From: Edaphobacter paludis
GTDB taxonomy: Bacteria; Acidobacteriota; Terriglobia; Terriglobales; Acidobacteriaceae
Direction: 5' to 3'
DNA length: 64,000 nt
Assembly: GCF_039993895.1 (NCBI RefSeq)
Contig: NZ_CP121194.1
Coordinates: 1,550,001-1,614,000, forward strand
Below, piece by piece: positions 16,415 to 25,438 of the stretch (its first letter is position 1; every line of letters begins with the position of its first letter). A program made the position numbers and the translations under genes. Under the pieces are notes generated by a model. The model had not been told where the DNA came from. It did not search any database and worked only from the letters and a program-made list of their open reading frames with translations.

Positions 16415-19400
16415 TTGGTAGATTTCTTCATTCGCCGCCCGATCTTCGCCACGGTCTGCGCGCTGCTCATCGTTCTCGCCGGCGCGGTCTGCATCCCCAC
16501 TCTGCCGATCTCCCTTTACCCGCAGCTCGCTCCGCCTCAGGTCATCGTCACCGCCAACTACATCGGTGCGAACTCCAAAGACGTCGAATCTGCCGTCACC
16601 ACAATCCTCGAGCAGTCGATCAACGGCGTCGAAGGCATGCGTTATATGAGCTCGACCAGCTCTAACGACGGCACCTCATCCATCACCGTCACCTTCCAGA
16701 CTGGCTACGATCTGAACATAGCCGCCGTCGACGTCCAGAACCGCGTTGCCTCCGCCCAGGGACGTTTGCCTGCCGTCGTAAATAACACTGGCATTACCAT
16801 CACCAAGGCCAACTCCAACTTCGTTCTTGCTGCCGGCTTCGTCTCCCCCGACCACTCGCTTTCCCCCGCCTTTATCTCCAACTATCTCGATGTCTACGTT
16901 AGCGATGCTCTAAAGCGCGTTCCCGGAGTCGGCGCCGTCGTCATCTTCGGTGAGCGCAAATACGCGATGCGCATCTGGCTTGATCCCAGCCGCCTCGCCG
17001 CTCGTGGCCTCACTGCTCTCGATGTCACAAATGCTCTCGCTGAGCAGAACGTCGAAATTCCTGCCGGTCAGCTTGGTCAACAGCCCTCAGATCCAACGCA
17101 GAACTTCCAGATGGCCGTCCGTGTCAGTGGCCGACTTTCCGATCCCAGACAGTTTGAGAACATCATCGTCAAAAACAGCACCACGGCGAGTGGGATCGTC
17201 CTGCTCAAAGATGTGGGACGCGCCGAAGTGGGAGCGGAAAACTACGATACCCGGCTCAAGTTTGCGGGCGGCGGCCTGGTAGGCGGAGATGCCGTCGGCA
17301 TCGGTGTTCAGCAGCTCTCCAACGCAAACGCTCTCGACGTCGACAAACGCTGCCGCGCCGTCCTCGCAGAACTCGCAAAATCCTACCCCCCAGGCATGAA
17401 GGGCATTATTGCCGTCGATACCACTACGGTCATCGGCGACTCGATTCGTGAAGTCGTCCAGACCATCGGCGAAGCGGTCATCATCGTCATCATCGTCATC
17501 TTCCTCTTTCTGCAAGACTGGCGCGCGACCATCATTCCCTCCGTTACCATTCCTGTCTCTCTGATAGGAACCTTCGCCTTCATCAAGCTCTTCGGTTTCT
17601 CCATTAACTCTCTTACCCTCTTCGGTATCACTCTCGCTACAGGACTCGTCGTGGACGACGCAATCGTCGTCATTGAAAACGTCCAGCGCCACATTGAGAA
17701 AGAACATTGCGATAGCCATCAGGCCACCTCGGAAGCCATGGCCGAGGTCACCAGCGCCGTCATCGCCACTTCGCTCGTGCTTATCTCGGTCTTTGTTCCG
17801 GTCAGCTTCTTTCCAGGAACCACGGGTATTCTCTACAAGCAGTTCTCGTTGACGATTGCCTTTTCCATCGCCATCTCGGCCTTCAACGCTCTTACGCTCT
17901 CACCCGCGCTTGCCGCCATCCTGCTGCGTGGAGAACAAGAGCATACAGGCATCATGGGGTTGATTCTCAATCCCGTTGAAGACTTCATTCAGTGGCTCAT
18001 CCGCGTCTACGCGAAGATGGTGACCTTTGTTGTACGCATGCGTTACGCCATGCTGGTGCTCTTCTTCGCAGCCCTTGGCGCTACTGTCTTCATGTACAAC
18101 CATGTCCCCACTGCTTTCGTTCCGCAGGAGGATCAGTCCTACTTCCTCATCATTGTTCAAACGCCTCCGGGAGCCTCGCTCAGCTACACCAGCGAGTTTG
18201 CAGACCGCGTAGCCGCTCTTGTCCGCCAGAATGACGGAGTCTTCGGCACCTTCTCCGTCATGGGCTTCTCGCTTGCCGGCGGCAGTTCCCCCAACTCCGG
18301 CCTCATCTTCGCTCCCCTCAAGCCCATCAACGATCGCGCAAAGATGGGTCCTCAATTCAGCGCCAAGGCTATCGTCCAGTCCGTTGGGCCGAAGCTCTTC
18401 GGTGTACCCGGCGGCATCGCCTTTGCTGCTGAGCCGCCCGCCATCGCCGGCATCGGCACCGTCGGCGGCTTCCAATTCATCCTGCAGGACGGCGGTCGCA
18501 ATACCTTCGGAGACATCGATCGCGTCGCCCACACCATCGTCGCCCAGTCTCGCGCTCCGGGTTCCGGCCTTACAGGTATGAACACCACCTTCACCTCCAA
18601 CGATCCGCAGCTCCACGTCACCATCGATCGCGAGAAGGCCAAGACGATGGGTGTTCCTCTAAACCAGATCACTGCGGCGCTTGGCACCTTCATGGGGTCC
18701 AGCTACGTCAACGACTTCGATTTCAACAATCGTTCCTATCGCGTGTACGTCCAGGCCGACCAGCAGTTCCGTCGTAATGCCCAGGACATTCGTCAGTACT
18801 ATGTGCGTTCCAACTCGGGCCAGATGATTCCGCTCGACAATCTCATCACTCTGCAGGAGACCTCCGGGCCGCAGGTCATCAATCACTACAACCTCTTCCG
18901 CTCTGCCGAAATCGATGGCTCGCCCGCACCCGGCCTCAGTTCCGGTCAGGGACTACAGGCCATGGAGCAGCTCTTCAACAAGAACAAGATGCAAGGCATG
19001 ACCTTCTCATGGACCGGACTCGCGCTCGAAGAAGTCGAATCTGCCGGTAAGGCCATCATCATCTTCGGCCTTGGCCTGCTCGTCGTCTATCTCACACTCT
19101 CAGCGCAGTATGAGAGCTTTGCCCTACCGTTCATCATCCTGCTTGCCGTTCCCATGGCTGTCCTCGGCGCACTTGGACTTGTCGCCGCGCGTGGCCTCGT
19201 CGACGACGTCTACGTTCAGATTGGCCTGGTCATGCTCATCGGACTCGCAGCTAAAAACTCCATTCTTATCGTGGAGTTTGCCGAACAGCAACTGGAGATG
19301 GGCAAGTCGATCATCGATGCTGCGATCATTGCGGCCGAATTGCGACTCCGTCCCATCCTGATGACTTCGATCGCCTTCATCCTCGGCGTTGTTCCTCTTT

Positions 19401-19609
19401 ACTTCGCCACCGGTGCGGGAGCCTATGGCCGCCACTCGGTCGGCACCGCGATTATCGGAGGCATGGCTCTTTCCACGATCCTCAACCTCTTCTTTATTCC
19501 GGTCCTCTACGTTCTCCTTAAGACATTTCTTGGCAAGTTCAAGAAAGAGCCTAAAGAAACCATAAAGCCCTGTGACGAGGAACTGCTACCGTCTGAGTCG
19601 ATGCACTAA
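16415..19609 (+). CDS. RND family efflux pump, HAE1/AcrB-like inner-membrane permease
   Basis: 1,064 aa, full length for AcrB-type pumps. The TTG start at 16415 is supported by GAGGTG upstream, and the product begins [12 protein letters not shown] as usual. The proton-relay residues are present: Asp414-Asp415 in [14 protein letters not shown] of TM4 and Lys947 in [12 protein letters not shown] of TM10. Two large periplasmic loops are visible. It exports hydrophobic or amphiphilic compounds by proton antiport as a trimer with the adjacent adaptor. No TetR-type regulator or TolC is adjacent, so regulation and outer-membrane partner are unknown. Confidence 0.95.
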   Translation: MVDFFIRRPIFATVCALLIVLAGAVCIPTLPISLYPQLAPPQVIVTANYIGANSKDVESAVTTILEQSINGVEGMRYMSSTSSNDGTSSITVTFQTGYDLNIAAVDVQNRVASAQGRLPAVVNNTGITITKANSNFVLAAGFVSPDHSLSPAFISNYLDVYVSDALKRVPGVGAVVIFGERKYAMRIWLDPSRLAARGLTALDVTNALAEQNVEIPAGQLGQQPSDPTQNFQMAVRVSGRLSDPRQFENIIVKNSTTASGIVLLKDVGRAEVGAENYDTRLKFAGGGLVGGDAVGIGVQQLSNANALDVDKRCRAVLAELAKSYPPGMKGIIAVDTTTVIGDSIREVVQTIGEAVIIVIIVIFLFLQDWRATIIPSVTIPVSLIGTFAFIKLFGFSINSLTLFGITLATGLVVDDAIVVIENVQRHIEKEHCDSHQATSEAMAEVTSAVIATSLVLISVFVPVSFFPGTTGILYKQFSLTIAFSIAISAFNALTLSPALAAILLRGEQEHTGIMGLILNPVEDFIQWLIRVYAKMVTFVVRMRYAMLVLFFAALGATVFMYNHVPTAFVPQEDQSYFLIIVQTPPGASLSYTSEFADRVAALVRQNDGVFGTFSVMGFSLAGGSSPNSGLIFAPLKPINDRAKMGPQFSAKAIVQSVGPKLFGVPGGIAFAAEPPAIAGIGTVGGFQFILQDGGRNTFGDIDRVAHTIVAQSRAPGSGLTGMNTTFTSNDPQLHVTIDREKAKTMGVPLNQITAALGTFMGSSYVNDFDFNNRSYRVYVQADQQFRRNAQDIRQYYVRSNSGQMIPLDNLITLQETSGPQVINHYNLFRSAEIDGSPAPGLSSGQGLQAMEQLFNKNKMQGMTFSWTGLALEEVESAGKAIIIFGLGLLVVYLTLSAQYESFALPFIILLAVPMAVLGALGLVAARGLVDDVYVQIGLVMLIGLAAKNSILIVEFAEQQLEMGKSIIDAAIIAAELRLRPILMTSIAFILGVVPLYFATGAGAYGRHSVGTAIIGGMALSTILNLFFIPVLYVLLKTFLGKFKKEPKETIKPCDEELLPSESMH

Positions 19610-19618
19610 TCTCTCATT

Positions 19619-19653
19619 CCTGATGTGCGTGACTTTGTTTCGCGCACATCAGG
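19619..19653 (+). terminator. Hairpin after the RND pump
   Basis: A 13-bp inverted repeat (CCTGATGTGCGTG with CGCGCACATCAGG, one G-T pair) and a 9-nt loop, 10 bp after the pump stop. There is no T-run on the plus strand, so it may be a processing or stabilising hairpin rather than a classic intrinsic terminator. Confidence 0.6.
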
Positions 19654-19808
19654 CTCCTCTCAAGCAAGATTGCATGGATGAGTGACGATGAGATTAGAGC
19701 TTGTCATCTCGTAATTTAGAGATGCATCTATATTCGTTAAAGACCGCATAAACATTCAGGTTGACGAAGGTTGAGTACTGCTGCAAAGCTCATCATGAGG
19801 TACTTCGG

Positions 19809-20696
19809 ATGAGTACCAGTATGAGCTCGTCTCCCGATCATTTCATCGCCCCTGTCCATACTCCGGACATCGCGCCCGTTCCAGTTACTTTTCTGATGTG
19901 TTCCCCGAAATTATATGACGTGAATTACGTCATCAATCCCTGGATGGCCGGTCACGTTCATGACTCCTCGCGGACTGTAGCCATGGCGCAGTGGAAGCGC
20001 CTTTATGAAGCTGTTACCCAGTTAGCAGATGTTGTTCTTGTTGAACCCCAGCCTGGTTCGCCCGACATGGTCTTTACCGCCAATGCCGGGCTCGAGCACA
20101 ACGGGGTCGTCGTTCTCAGCAGCTTCTTTCATGCAGAGCGGCAGGGCGAAGAGCGGCATTTTCGCCGCTGGTTTCAGCAAGCTGGATATACCGTCCTGAG
20201 TCTTCCTCGCGAAACCCCGTTCGAAGGGGAAGGAGATGCACTTTTTGCAGTGGATGGATCACGTCTATGGGCCGGTTACGGTCCGCGCACCAGTAAGTCC
20301 AGCCATCATTACCTGAGCGAGGCATGGAAGATCGAAGTTGCTTCGCTCCATCTCATCGACGAGCGCTTCTACCATCTGGACACTTGTTTCGCGCCGCTCG
20401 AAGGTGGTTCAGTTCTGTACTACCCCCCGGCATTCGACCAAGCGTCCATCATGCAGATCGAGGATTACTACGCCGCCAACAAACGCATCGTAGTCACAGA
20501 AGCGGACGCTCTGCGCTTCGCCTGCAACGTCATTAATATCGATCGCACCGTCATTCTCAACGAGGTCAGCAGGGAATTGAGCGATCAGCTCAAATCGAAT
20601 GGTTTCCGCGTGATCGAGGTGCAATTAAGTGAATTCCTCAAAGCCGGCGGAGCTGCAAAATGTCTGGTCATGAGACTGAGCGGTGCAACACACTAG
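19809..20696 (+). CDS. Arginine deiminase/dimethylargininase-fold hydrolase
   Basis: 295 aa of the guanidino-group-modifying superfamily. The ATG at 19809 is preferred since GAGG lies 8 bp upstream; a TTG at 19761 lacks support. Catalytic features are visible: PDMVFTANAG near residues 85-94, FEGEGDALF (Glu139/Asp143 region), YHLDTCFAPLEGG with His189, and the late nucleophile Cys285 in GGAAKCLVMRL. Such enzymes hydrolyse arginine, methylarginine or citrulline-like substrates, or act as amidinotransferases. The length and motif spacing fit DDAH/CtlX-like hydrolases. It is a single-gene unit, convergent with ligD across only 8 bp. Confidence 0.87.
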   Translation: MSTSMSSSPDHFIAPVHTPDIAPVPVTFLMCSPKLYDVNYVINPWMAGHVHDSSRTVAMAQWKRLYEAVTQLADVVLVEPQPGSPDMVFTANAGLEHNGVVVLSSFFHAERQGEERHFRRWFQQAGYTVLSLPRETPFEGEGDALFAVDGSRLWAGYGPRTSKSSHHYLSEAWKIEVASLHLIDERFYHLDTCFAPLEGGSVLYYPPAFDQASIMQIEDYYAANKRIVVTEADALRFACNVINIDRTVILNEVSRELSDQLKSNGFRVIEVQLSEFLKAGGAAKCLVMRLSGATH

Positions 20697-20704
20697 CTCC
20701 CAAG

Positions 20705-23548
20705 CTATGCCGAGCGCCTCGTTCTCACGCGGTCCAATGCCTCAGCTGGAATGCTTTGTTTCATTCCCACCATCGCCTTCCATGGATCGGTCTTCAGCCG
20801 TCCCTTCCAACTCTCAAACTCCGCCACCCGGAACACAGGTCTCTCTGGCAGCTTCAAATCCGACCACTTCAGAGGCAAAGAAACCGGGCCGCCAGCCCTT
20901 GCACGCGGAGAGAAGGGGGCGACCGATGTCGCTCCTCGTTCGTTCCGCAGGTAATCCAGATAGATCTTTCCCTTGCGTGCAGACTTCGTCATCTTCGTCA
21001 GGTATAGCGATGGATTAGCCTTCTCCATGACATTCACAAATTCATGAGCGAACTCTTTAGCCTCAGGCCAGTCCAGCTTTGGCGCAATCGGTACGACGAC
21101 ATGCAACCCCTTGCCGCCGGTGGTCTTCAGAAAACTCTCCAGCCCGATCGCCTTCAGTCGTTTTCGAACATCTGCCGCGGCGCCAGTCAGCACATTCCAA
21201 TCAAGCGTCTCGTCAGGGTCAAGATCGAAGATCAGCCGGTCAGGGTGTTCAAGGTCTTCGTTCCGCGATCCCCACGGATGCACCTCCAGCACGCCCATCT
21301 GCGCTAATCCCGCCAACGCCTCCGCGGTCGAAAGCGTAATGTATGGCTCGATCTTTCCGTTCTTGTCCGCAATATCCACGCTGCCGATGCCCGGTGGCAG
21401 CATCGCATTGACGTGCTTCTGAAAGAAGCACGGTTTGCCCGATCCTTCGGGGCACCGGACGAGGCTCAATGGCCGGTCTGCAATATGCGGCAGCATATCT
21501 TCGGCGACAGCCCAGTAATAGTCCGCAAGCATCTGCTTGGTCAATCCCGATGTTTCATCCAAAATTTTGGAAGGATGAGTCAAGCGGACCGGGGCGTGTT
21601 CCATCGTCGTTAAATTCTTCGCTGCGACTCCGCCTTTGACAATATGCGCTGCGGCAATTTTTTCAGAAGGCTTTGCGTCGAAAGTCGTTTTCCCTGAGCG
21701 CTTGGGACGCGGTGCAACGGTCGCTTCCTCCCGTACCACCTCGCGTGCGCTCTTGTCTTCGCGCACGCCAAGAAACGCCGCTTGTCGAACCAGATTATCC
21801 GCAGTCCACGTAGCGAATCTCACCTGAACCACCAACTCTGGCCTGACCCACTTCGCCCCGCGTTTCGCATCGCCAGGCAGTTGTTCAAATGGCGTAGTCG
21901 ATTCGATCAGCTCATCCAGCTTTTTGCGAAGTATTTTGTGCGTCTTCTGCGTAAAGCCAGTACCGGTGCGCCCTGCGTAAATCAACTTGCCATCGCGATA
22001 GTACCCGAGCAGCAGCGCTCCCACTCCCTGGATGCCATTGGACGGCAGCGTGAATCCGCCCACGACAAACTCCTGCTCATGGAGGCACTTCATCTTCAAC
22101 CAGTCCCCGCTGCGTCCGGAAGAATACCGCCCCATCGCTTTCTTCGAAACAATGCCTTCAGCATGTAGCTCGCAGGCCTTATGGAAAAGCTCCTCCCCGT
22201 TCGTCTCCAGATGCTCGCTCATCCGCAGGTGGTCGCCATTCGCACCATCCAAAACGTTGCCCAGCATCTCTTTGCGCTGCTTCAGCGGAAGCTCTCTCAT
22301 GTTGTGCCCATCTACATGCAGGAGGTCGAAGCAGAAATATGTCAGCAGGTTTGTAGCACCGTCTTGAAACGAAGCCTGTAAATCCGCAAAGTTTGTCGTG
22401 CCATTCTCCGCGAGCACGACGACCTCTCCATCGAGCGTCACCTTGTCCACCGCAAGCTTCGCCACTTCATTCGCAACGGAGCGGACCCGGTCAGTCCAAT
22501 CCAGTCCTTTGCGCGTCAGCATCTGCACGCCGGAGCCGTCCTTGCGCGCCTGCATCCTGTATCCATCCAGCTTCAACTCATGCAGCCACCCTTCGCCGGT
22601 AGGTGGCGATATCGCCTGCAATGCAAGCTGAGGCGCGATGAAACTTGGCTGGTGTTCTTTGGGCAGCTTGCTCAAGCTCTTTTCAAATGCACTCACATTC
22701 ATCGATCGCTTTTTCTCGATGGCCGCGCTCTCCGCCTCCTCGGACGTTTCGCTCCGGCCAACCTGCCGATACCAGGCCTTCCCTTTGGCCGTATCCTTCG
22801 AGTTCCACACATGGTCTTCATTGTGGGCAATCTGGTCCATCGTACGTCCGGTTACAACACTATTCGGCTCGTCCACAGTCACGCAGGGATCGGCTTCGCC
22901 ACGTTCAAATTCATCATGTTCCTTGATCAACAGCCAATTCGGCTTGCGTTCGTTCGCCGCCTTTCCGCCCATCCGGATCAGCGCCCACTTACCTTTGATC
23001 TTCGTACCATGCATCACGAACTTCAGGCTGCCGTCGCGCAATCCTTTGTCGACGTCTTCGTGTCCAGGCTGCGGCTCCCATGTTCCCTGGTCCCACAGCA
23101 TCACCGTTCCGCCGCCATACTGGCCGGCAGGAATAATCCCTTCAAAGCCGCCGTACTCCATCGGATGATCTTCGACCTGCACCGCCAGCCGTTTGTCGCC
23201 GGTAAAGTAGCTCGGCCCCTTGGCGACCGCCCAGCTTTTCAGCACCCCATTCCAGCCCAGACGAAAGTCATAGTGCAGGTGCGAGGCGGCATGTTTCTGG
23301 ATGCAGAAGGGAAGATGCTCAACTTCATTTTTAGTCTTCTCGCTGCCACCGCTCGGCTCCGCCGTAACTTGAAAATCACGCATTGACCGATATCGTTCCA
23401 ACTGCTCGTCCACAGCGTCCGAAGCACGGTTGGAACTTATCGGCTTTGCCTTCGCCAGCGATTTCCTGGGAGCCTTCTTCGCCGCAGATGTCTTCGAAGC
23501 AGCCTTCTTGCCCGCGGTCTTTTTTACTGATTTCTTCGCCCCCGCCAT
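20705..23548 (-). CDS. ligD: ATP-dependent DNA ligase D (phosphoesterase-ligase-polymerase)
   Basis: About 947 aa. The ATG at 23548 has GGAGG 5 bp upstream and is preferred to a start 21 bp earlier. Domain order is Lys/Ala-rich N-terminal tail, 3'-phosphoesterase (HLHYDFRL at about 90-97), ATP-dependent ligase (ELKLDGYR with nucleotidyl Lys near 326) and archaeo-eukaryotic-primase-like polymerase (PLSLVRCPEG, FFQKH, LIFDLDPD with catalytic Asp residues). The polymerase is at the C-terminus, as in Pseudomonas LigD and unlike the mycobacterial order. It repairs double-strand breaks by NHEJ with Ku, encoded 26 bp upstream in the same operon. Confidence 0.97.
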   Translation of the reverse strand: MAGAKKSVKKTAGKKAASKTSAAKKAPRKSLAKAKPISSNRASDAVDEQLERYRSMRDFQVTAEPSGGSEKTKNEVEHLPFCIQKHAASHLHYDFRLGWNGVLKSWAVAKGPSYFTGDKRLAVQVEDHPMEYGGFEGIIPAGQYGGGTVMLWDQGTWEPQPGHEDVDKGLRDGSLKFVMHGTKIKGKWALIRMGGKAANERKPNWLLIKEHDEFERGEADPCVTVDEPNSVVTGRTMDQIAHNEDHVWNSKDTAKGKAWYRQVGRSETSEEAESAAIEKKRSMNVSAFEKSLSKLPKEHQPSFIAPQLALQAISPPTGEGWLHELKLDGYRMQARKDGSGVQMLTRKGLDWTDRVRSVANEVAKLAVDKVTLDGEVVVLAENGTTNFADLQASFQDGATNLLTYFCFDLLHVDGHNMRELPLKQRKEMLGNVLDGANGDHLRMSEHLETNGEELFHKACELHAEGIVSKKAMGRYSSGRSGDWLKMKCLHEQEFVVGGFTLPSNGIQGVGALLLGYYRDGKLIYAGRTGTGFTQKTHKILRKKLDELIESTTPFEQLPGDAKRGAKWVRPELVVQVRFATWTADNLVRQAAFLGVREDKSAREVVREEATVAPRPKRSGKTTFDAKPSEKIAAAHIVKGGVAAKNLTTMEHAPVRLTHPSKILDETSGLTKQMLADYYWAVAEDMLPHIADRPLSLVRCPEGSGKPCFFQKHVNAMLPPGIGSVDIADKNGKIEPYITLSTAEALAGLAQMGVLEVHPWGSRNEDLEHPDRLIFDLDPDETLDWNVLTGAAADVRKRLKAIGLESFLKTTGGKGLHVVVPIAPKLDWPEAKEFAHEFVNVMEKANPSLYLTKMTKSARKGKIYLDYLRNERGATSVAPFSPRARAGGPVSLPLKWSDLKLPERPVFRVAEFESWKGRLKTDPWKAMVGMKQSIPAEALDRVRTRRSA

Positions 23549-23574
23549 CCTGACCTCCGCTTGTTCCAATCAGA

Positions 23575-24510
23575 CTATGCCGACTTCCGCTTTCTGCTGC
23601 CTGTTGTCGCCGACTTCCCCGAGGCCGTCACCAGCGAGAGACCCTTTTTGGGAACGCTCTTCACCGAGGCAGGTTTCTTTTTTGCCTCCGCAGCTTCTCC
23701 TCCATGGACGCTCTTGCGCAGCGCATCCATCAGGTTGATCACATTTCCGCGTTTGGGCGTGGAGACTTCATCTTTAGGAATAGGAGCATGTTTGATCTTG
23801 GCCTCTACCAATTCCTTCAGCGCAGCCTCATACCCATCGGTAAATTTTCCCGGATCGAACTTCGCCGTTTTCTTCTTGATGAGACTCTCAGCAAGTTCAA
23901 GCGAATCCTCGTTTACCGCTACTTTTTTAATATCGCGAAAGTACTCCACGGGATCTCGCAGTTCTTCCTGGTAGCGCATGGTGTAAGCCATCATGCCGGG
24001 GAGCGCGTCATCGTCGGGCGCCGTAATAGCGAGTACATGTTCGCGTCCGCCGAAGGCAATTTTCCCCAACGCAGCCTTCTTACTCTTCTGCAGCGCTTTG
24101 CGCACTACCGCGAAGGCCTCTGCTTGGGTGTCGTTTTCAGGAACTACGAAATAAGGCTTCTCCAGATACTCCGGCTCGAGTTCATCCAGCCCCACGAACT
24201 GAGTCACCTCAATGGTGTGCTTCGAAGGCACCCGGAGGCCTTCAATCTCGCTCGGCTCAATCGCGATGTACTCGCCCTTGCGGTACTCATACCCCTTGAC
24301 GATCTCGTCCTTCTCCACCGGTGCGGCGGCCTCGTCGGGAGCATCTTCGAGTGCCGACGCCAGCACCTTCTGGTGGCGGACCCGCTCACCTGTCTTCCGG
24401 CTTATCTGATGAAAACGAATCTCACCCTTTGCCTCGGTGGCGACAAATAGCTTCACTCCAAACGAGACCAGCGATATCTGAATCTGCCCAGACCAATAAG
24501 GACGCGCCAC
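23575..24510 (-). CDS. ku: Non-homologous end-joining protein Ku
   Basis: 311 aa, starting MARPYWSGQIQISLVSFGVKL as bacterial Ku proteins do. The GTG start at 24510 follows GAGG at 7 bp. The Ku core beta-barrel covers about residues 1-250 and is followed by a Lys/Ser-rich basic tail (KKPASVKSVPKKG...SRKRKSA) that in other bacterial Ku proteins aids DNA threading and LigD recruitment. It binds DNA ends as a ring dimer. An 18-bp palindrome lies 14 bp upstream of the start, in the leader or promoter. Confidence 0.96.
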   Translation of the reverse strand: MARPYWSGQIQISLVSFGVKLFVATEAKGEIRFHQISRKTGERVRHQKVLASALEDAPDEAAAPVEKDEIVKGYEYRKGEYIAIEPSEIEGLRVPSKHTIEVTQFVGLDELEPEYLEKPYFVVPENDTQAEAFAVVRKALQKSKKAALGKIAFGGREHVLAITAPDDDALPGMMAYTMRYQEELRDPVEYFRDIKKVAVNEDSLELAESLIKKKTAKFDPGKFTDGYEAALKELVEAKIKHAPIPKDEVSTPKRGNVINLMDALRKSVHGGEAAEAKKKPASVKSVPKKGLSLVTASGKSATTGSRKRKSA

Positions 24511-24523
24511 AGGGAACCTCGCA

Positions 24524-24541
24524 AGACGGAGAACTCCGTCT
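24524..24541. promoter_or_regulatory. 18-bp palindrome upstream of ku
   Basis: AGACGGAG-AA-CTCCGTCT is a perfect 8-bp inverted repeat with a 2-bp centre, 14 bp before the ku GTG. The two-base spacer is too short for an RNA hairpin loop, so a dimeric-repressor operator is more likely than a terminator. Confidence 0.5.
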
Positions 24542-24597
24542 CACTTTATGATTCCCGGCCCATCGTCAAAGATGCCCACTCTCCATCAGTCCGGCGA

Positions 24598-25365
24598 TCA
24601 ATCAGGCAGCGCCGAGCCCTCGACTCCGAACCGCAGATTAACCTTGCCCACCGTGGAGAATTGCACATCCACGGCCGAGCCAGGCGAGGCCACAGTACAC
24701 CCGGTCCAGCTTCCCGTCGTAATCCAGTCGCCGCGCTTCAGGCCGCCCGTACGCGCAGCCCCCTCATTGGCGAGGAAAGGGAGCAGTCGCAGCAGATCTC
24801 CAGACGTGTTCGAACCCGTCCGCTCTACCCGCACCGCGCCATCGACGGCCAGCGTTACATGTTCCTGCGAGAAGTCGATGCGTTGCCAATCGGGACAAGC
24901 CGGCCCATAGACAAAGCCGCCATGCAGCTGCAAATCGGCAATCATCGACAGGCGGGCAACTTGCATGGGATCGATAAACGCAGTCTCCAGAACCTCAATC
25001 GCCGGATGGCAGCTCGCAATTGCATCCAGAACCTCATCGCGCGAATAGGGAGTATTCCTCGGAGGCAGATCTTCGCCCATCAAGAAAGCGATCTCCGCTT
25101 CGATACCGCGATACCGGTGCGTCCTGCCGCGCATCTCGCATCCACTGCACGAGATCCACGCCGCTGGCATCGGTGCGAACATAGGCTCAGCGTCCCCCGT
25201 GGGAGCGCCCACCTTCCATCCGCCAATCGCCTCATACGCCCACGACATCTTGTCTTGAACCAGGTAGGCCTCTTCGACCGTCTGCGGACGTACATCTGCC
25301 GGAAGCTCCACAAGCGGGCGGTTAGTCCTGCGGGCATCGAGCAGCATATCGGCTGCGTTCATCAT
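24598..25365 (-). CDS. 2-keto-4-pentenoate hydratase/FAH-type hydrolase
   Basis: About 255 aa. The start at 25365 is chosen because AGGA lies 7 bp upstream; an ATG at 25410 in frame adds 15 residues. It has the FAH-fold metal-binding motif GIEAEIAFLMGEDLPPR and a GGWKVGAPTGDAEPMFAPM substrate region, matching MhpD/XylJ-type hydratases of aromatic meta-cleavage pathways. No other aromatic-catabolism genes are near; the neighbours are PIG-L and Ku, so the physiological substrate is open. It is co-directional with both neighbours. Confidence 0.85.
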   Translation of the reverse strand: MMNAADMLLDARRTNRPLVELPADVRPQTVEEAYLVQDKMSWAYEAIGGWKVGAPTGDAEPMFAPMPAAWISCSGCEMRGRTHRYRGIEAEIAFLMGEDLPPRNTPYSRDEVLDAIASCHPAIEVLETAFIDPMQVARLSMIADLQLHGGFVYGPACPDWQRIDFSQEHVTLAVDGAVRVERTGSNTSGDLLRLLPFLANEGAARTGGLKRGDWITTGSWTGCTVASPGSAVDVQFSTVGKVNLRFGVEGSALPD

Positions 25366-25438
25366 CTGTCGTTCCTGAGCGCCATTGATCATGCAGACAG
25401 TTTGCACCAAACTGCCTCGTTCTGTCTCGCCTTAGGAT

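Noticed and set aside
17087..18616. Long minus-strand open frames opposite the RND pump, one with a run of Asp codons
   Set aside because: They are antisense to a full-length, motif-complete RND gene. The Asp run is the complement of repeated Ile/Val codons in a membrane helix.
22580..23386. 268-codon plus-strand frame opposite ligD
   Set aside because: It is antisense to the LigD phosphoesterase and ligase domains and shows no protein features of its own.
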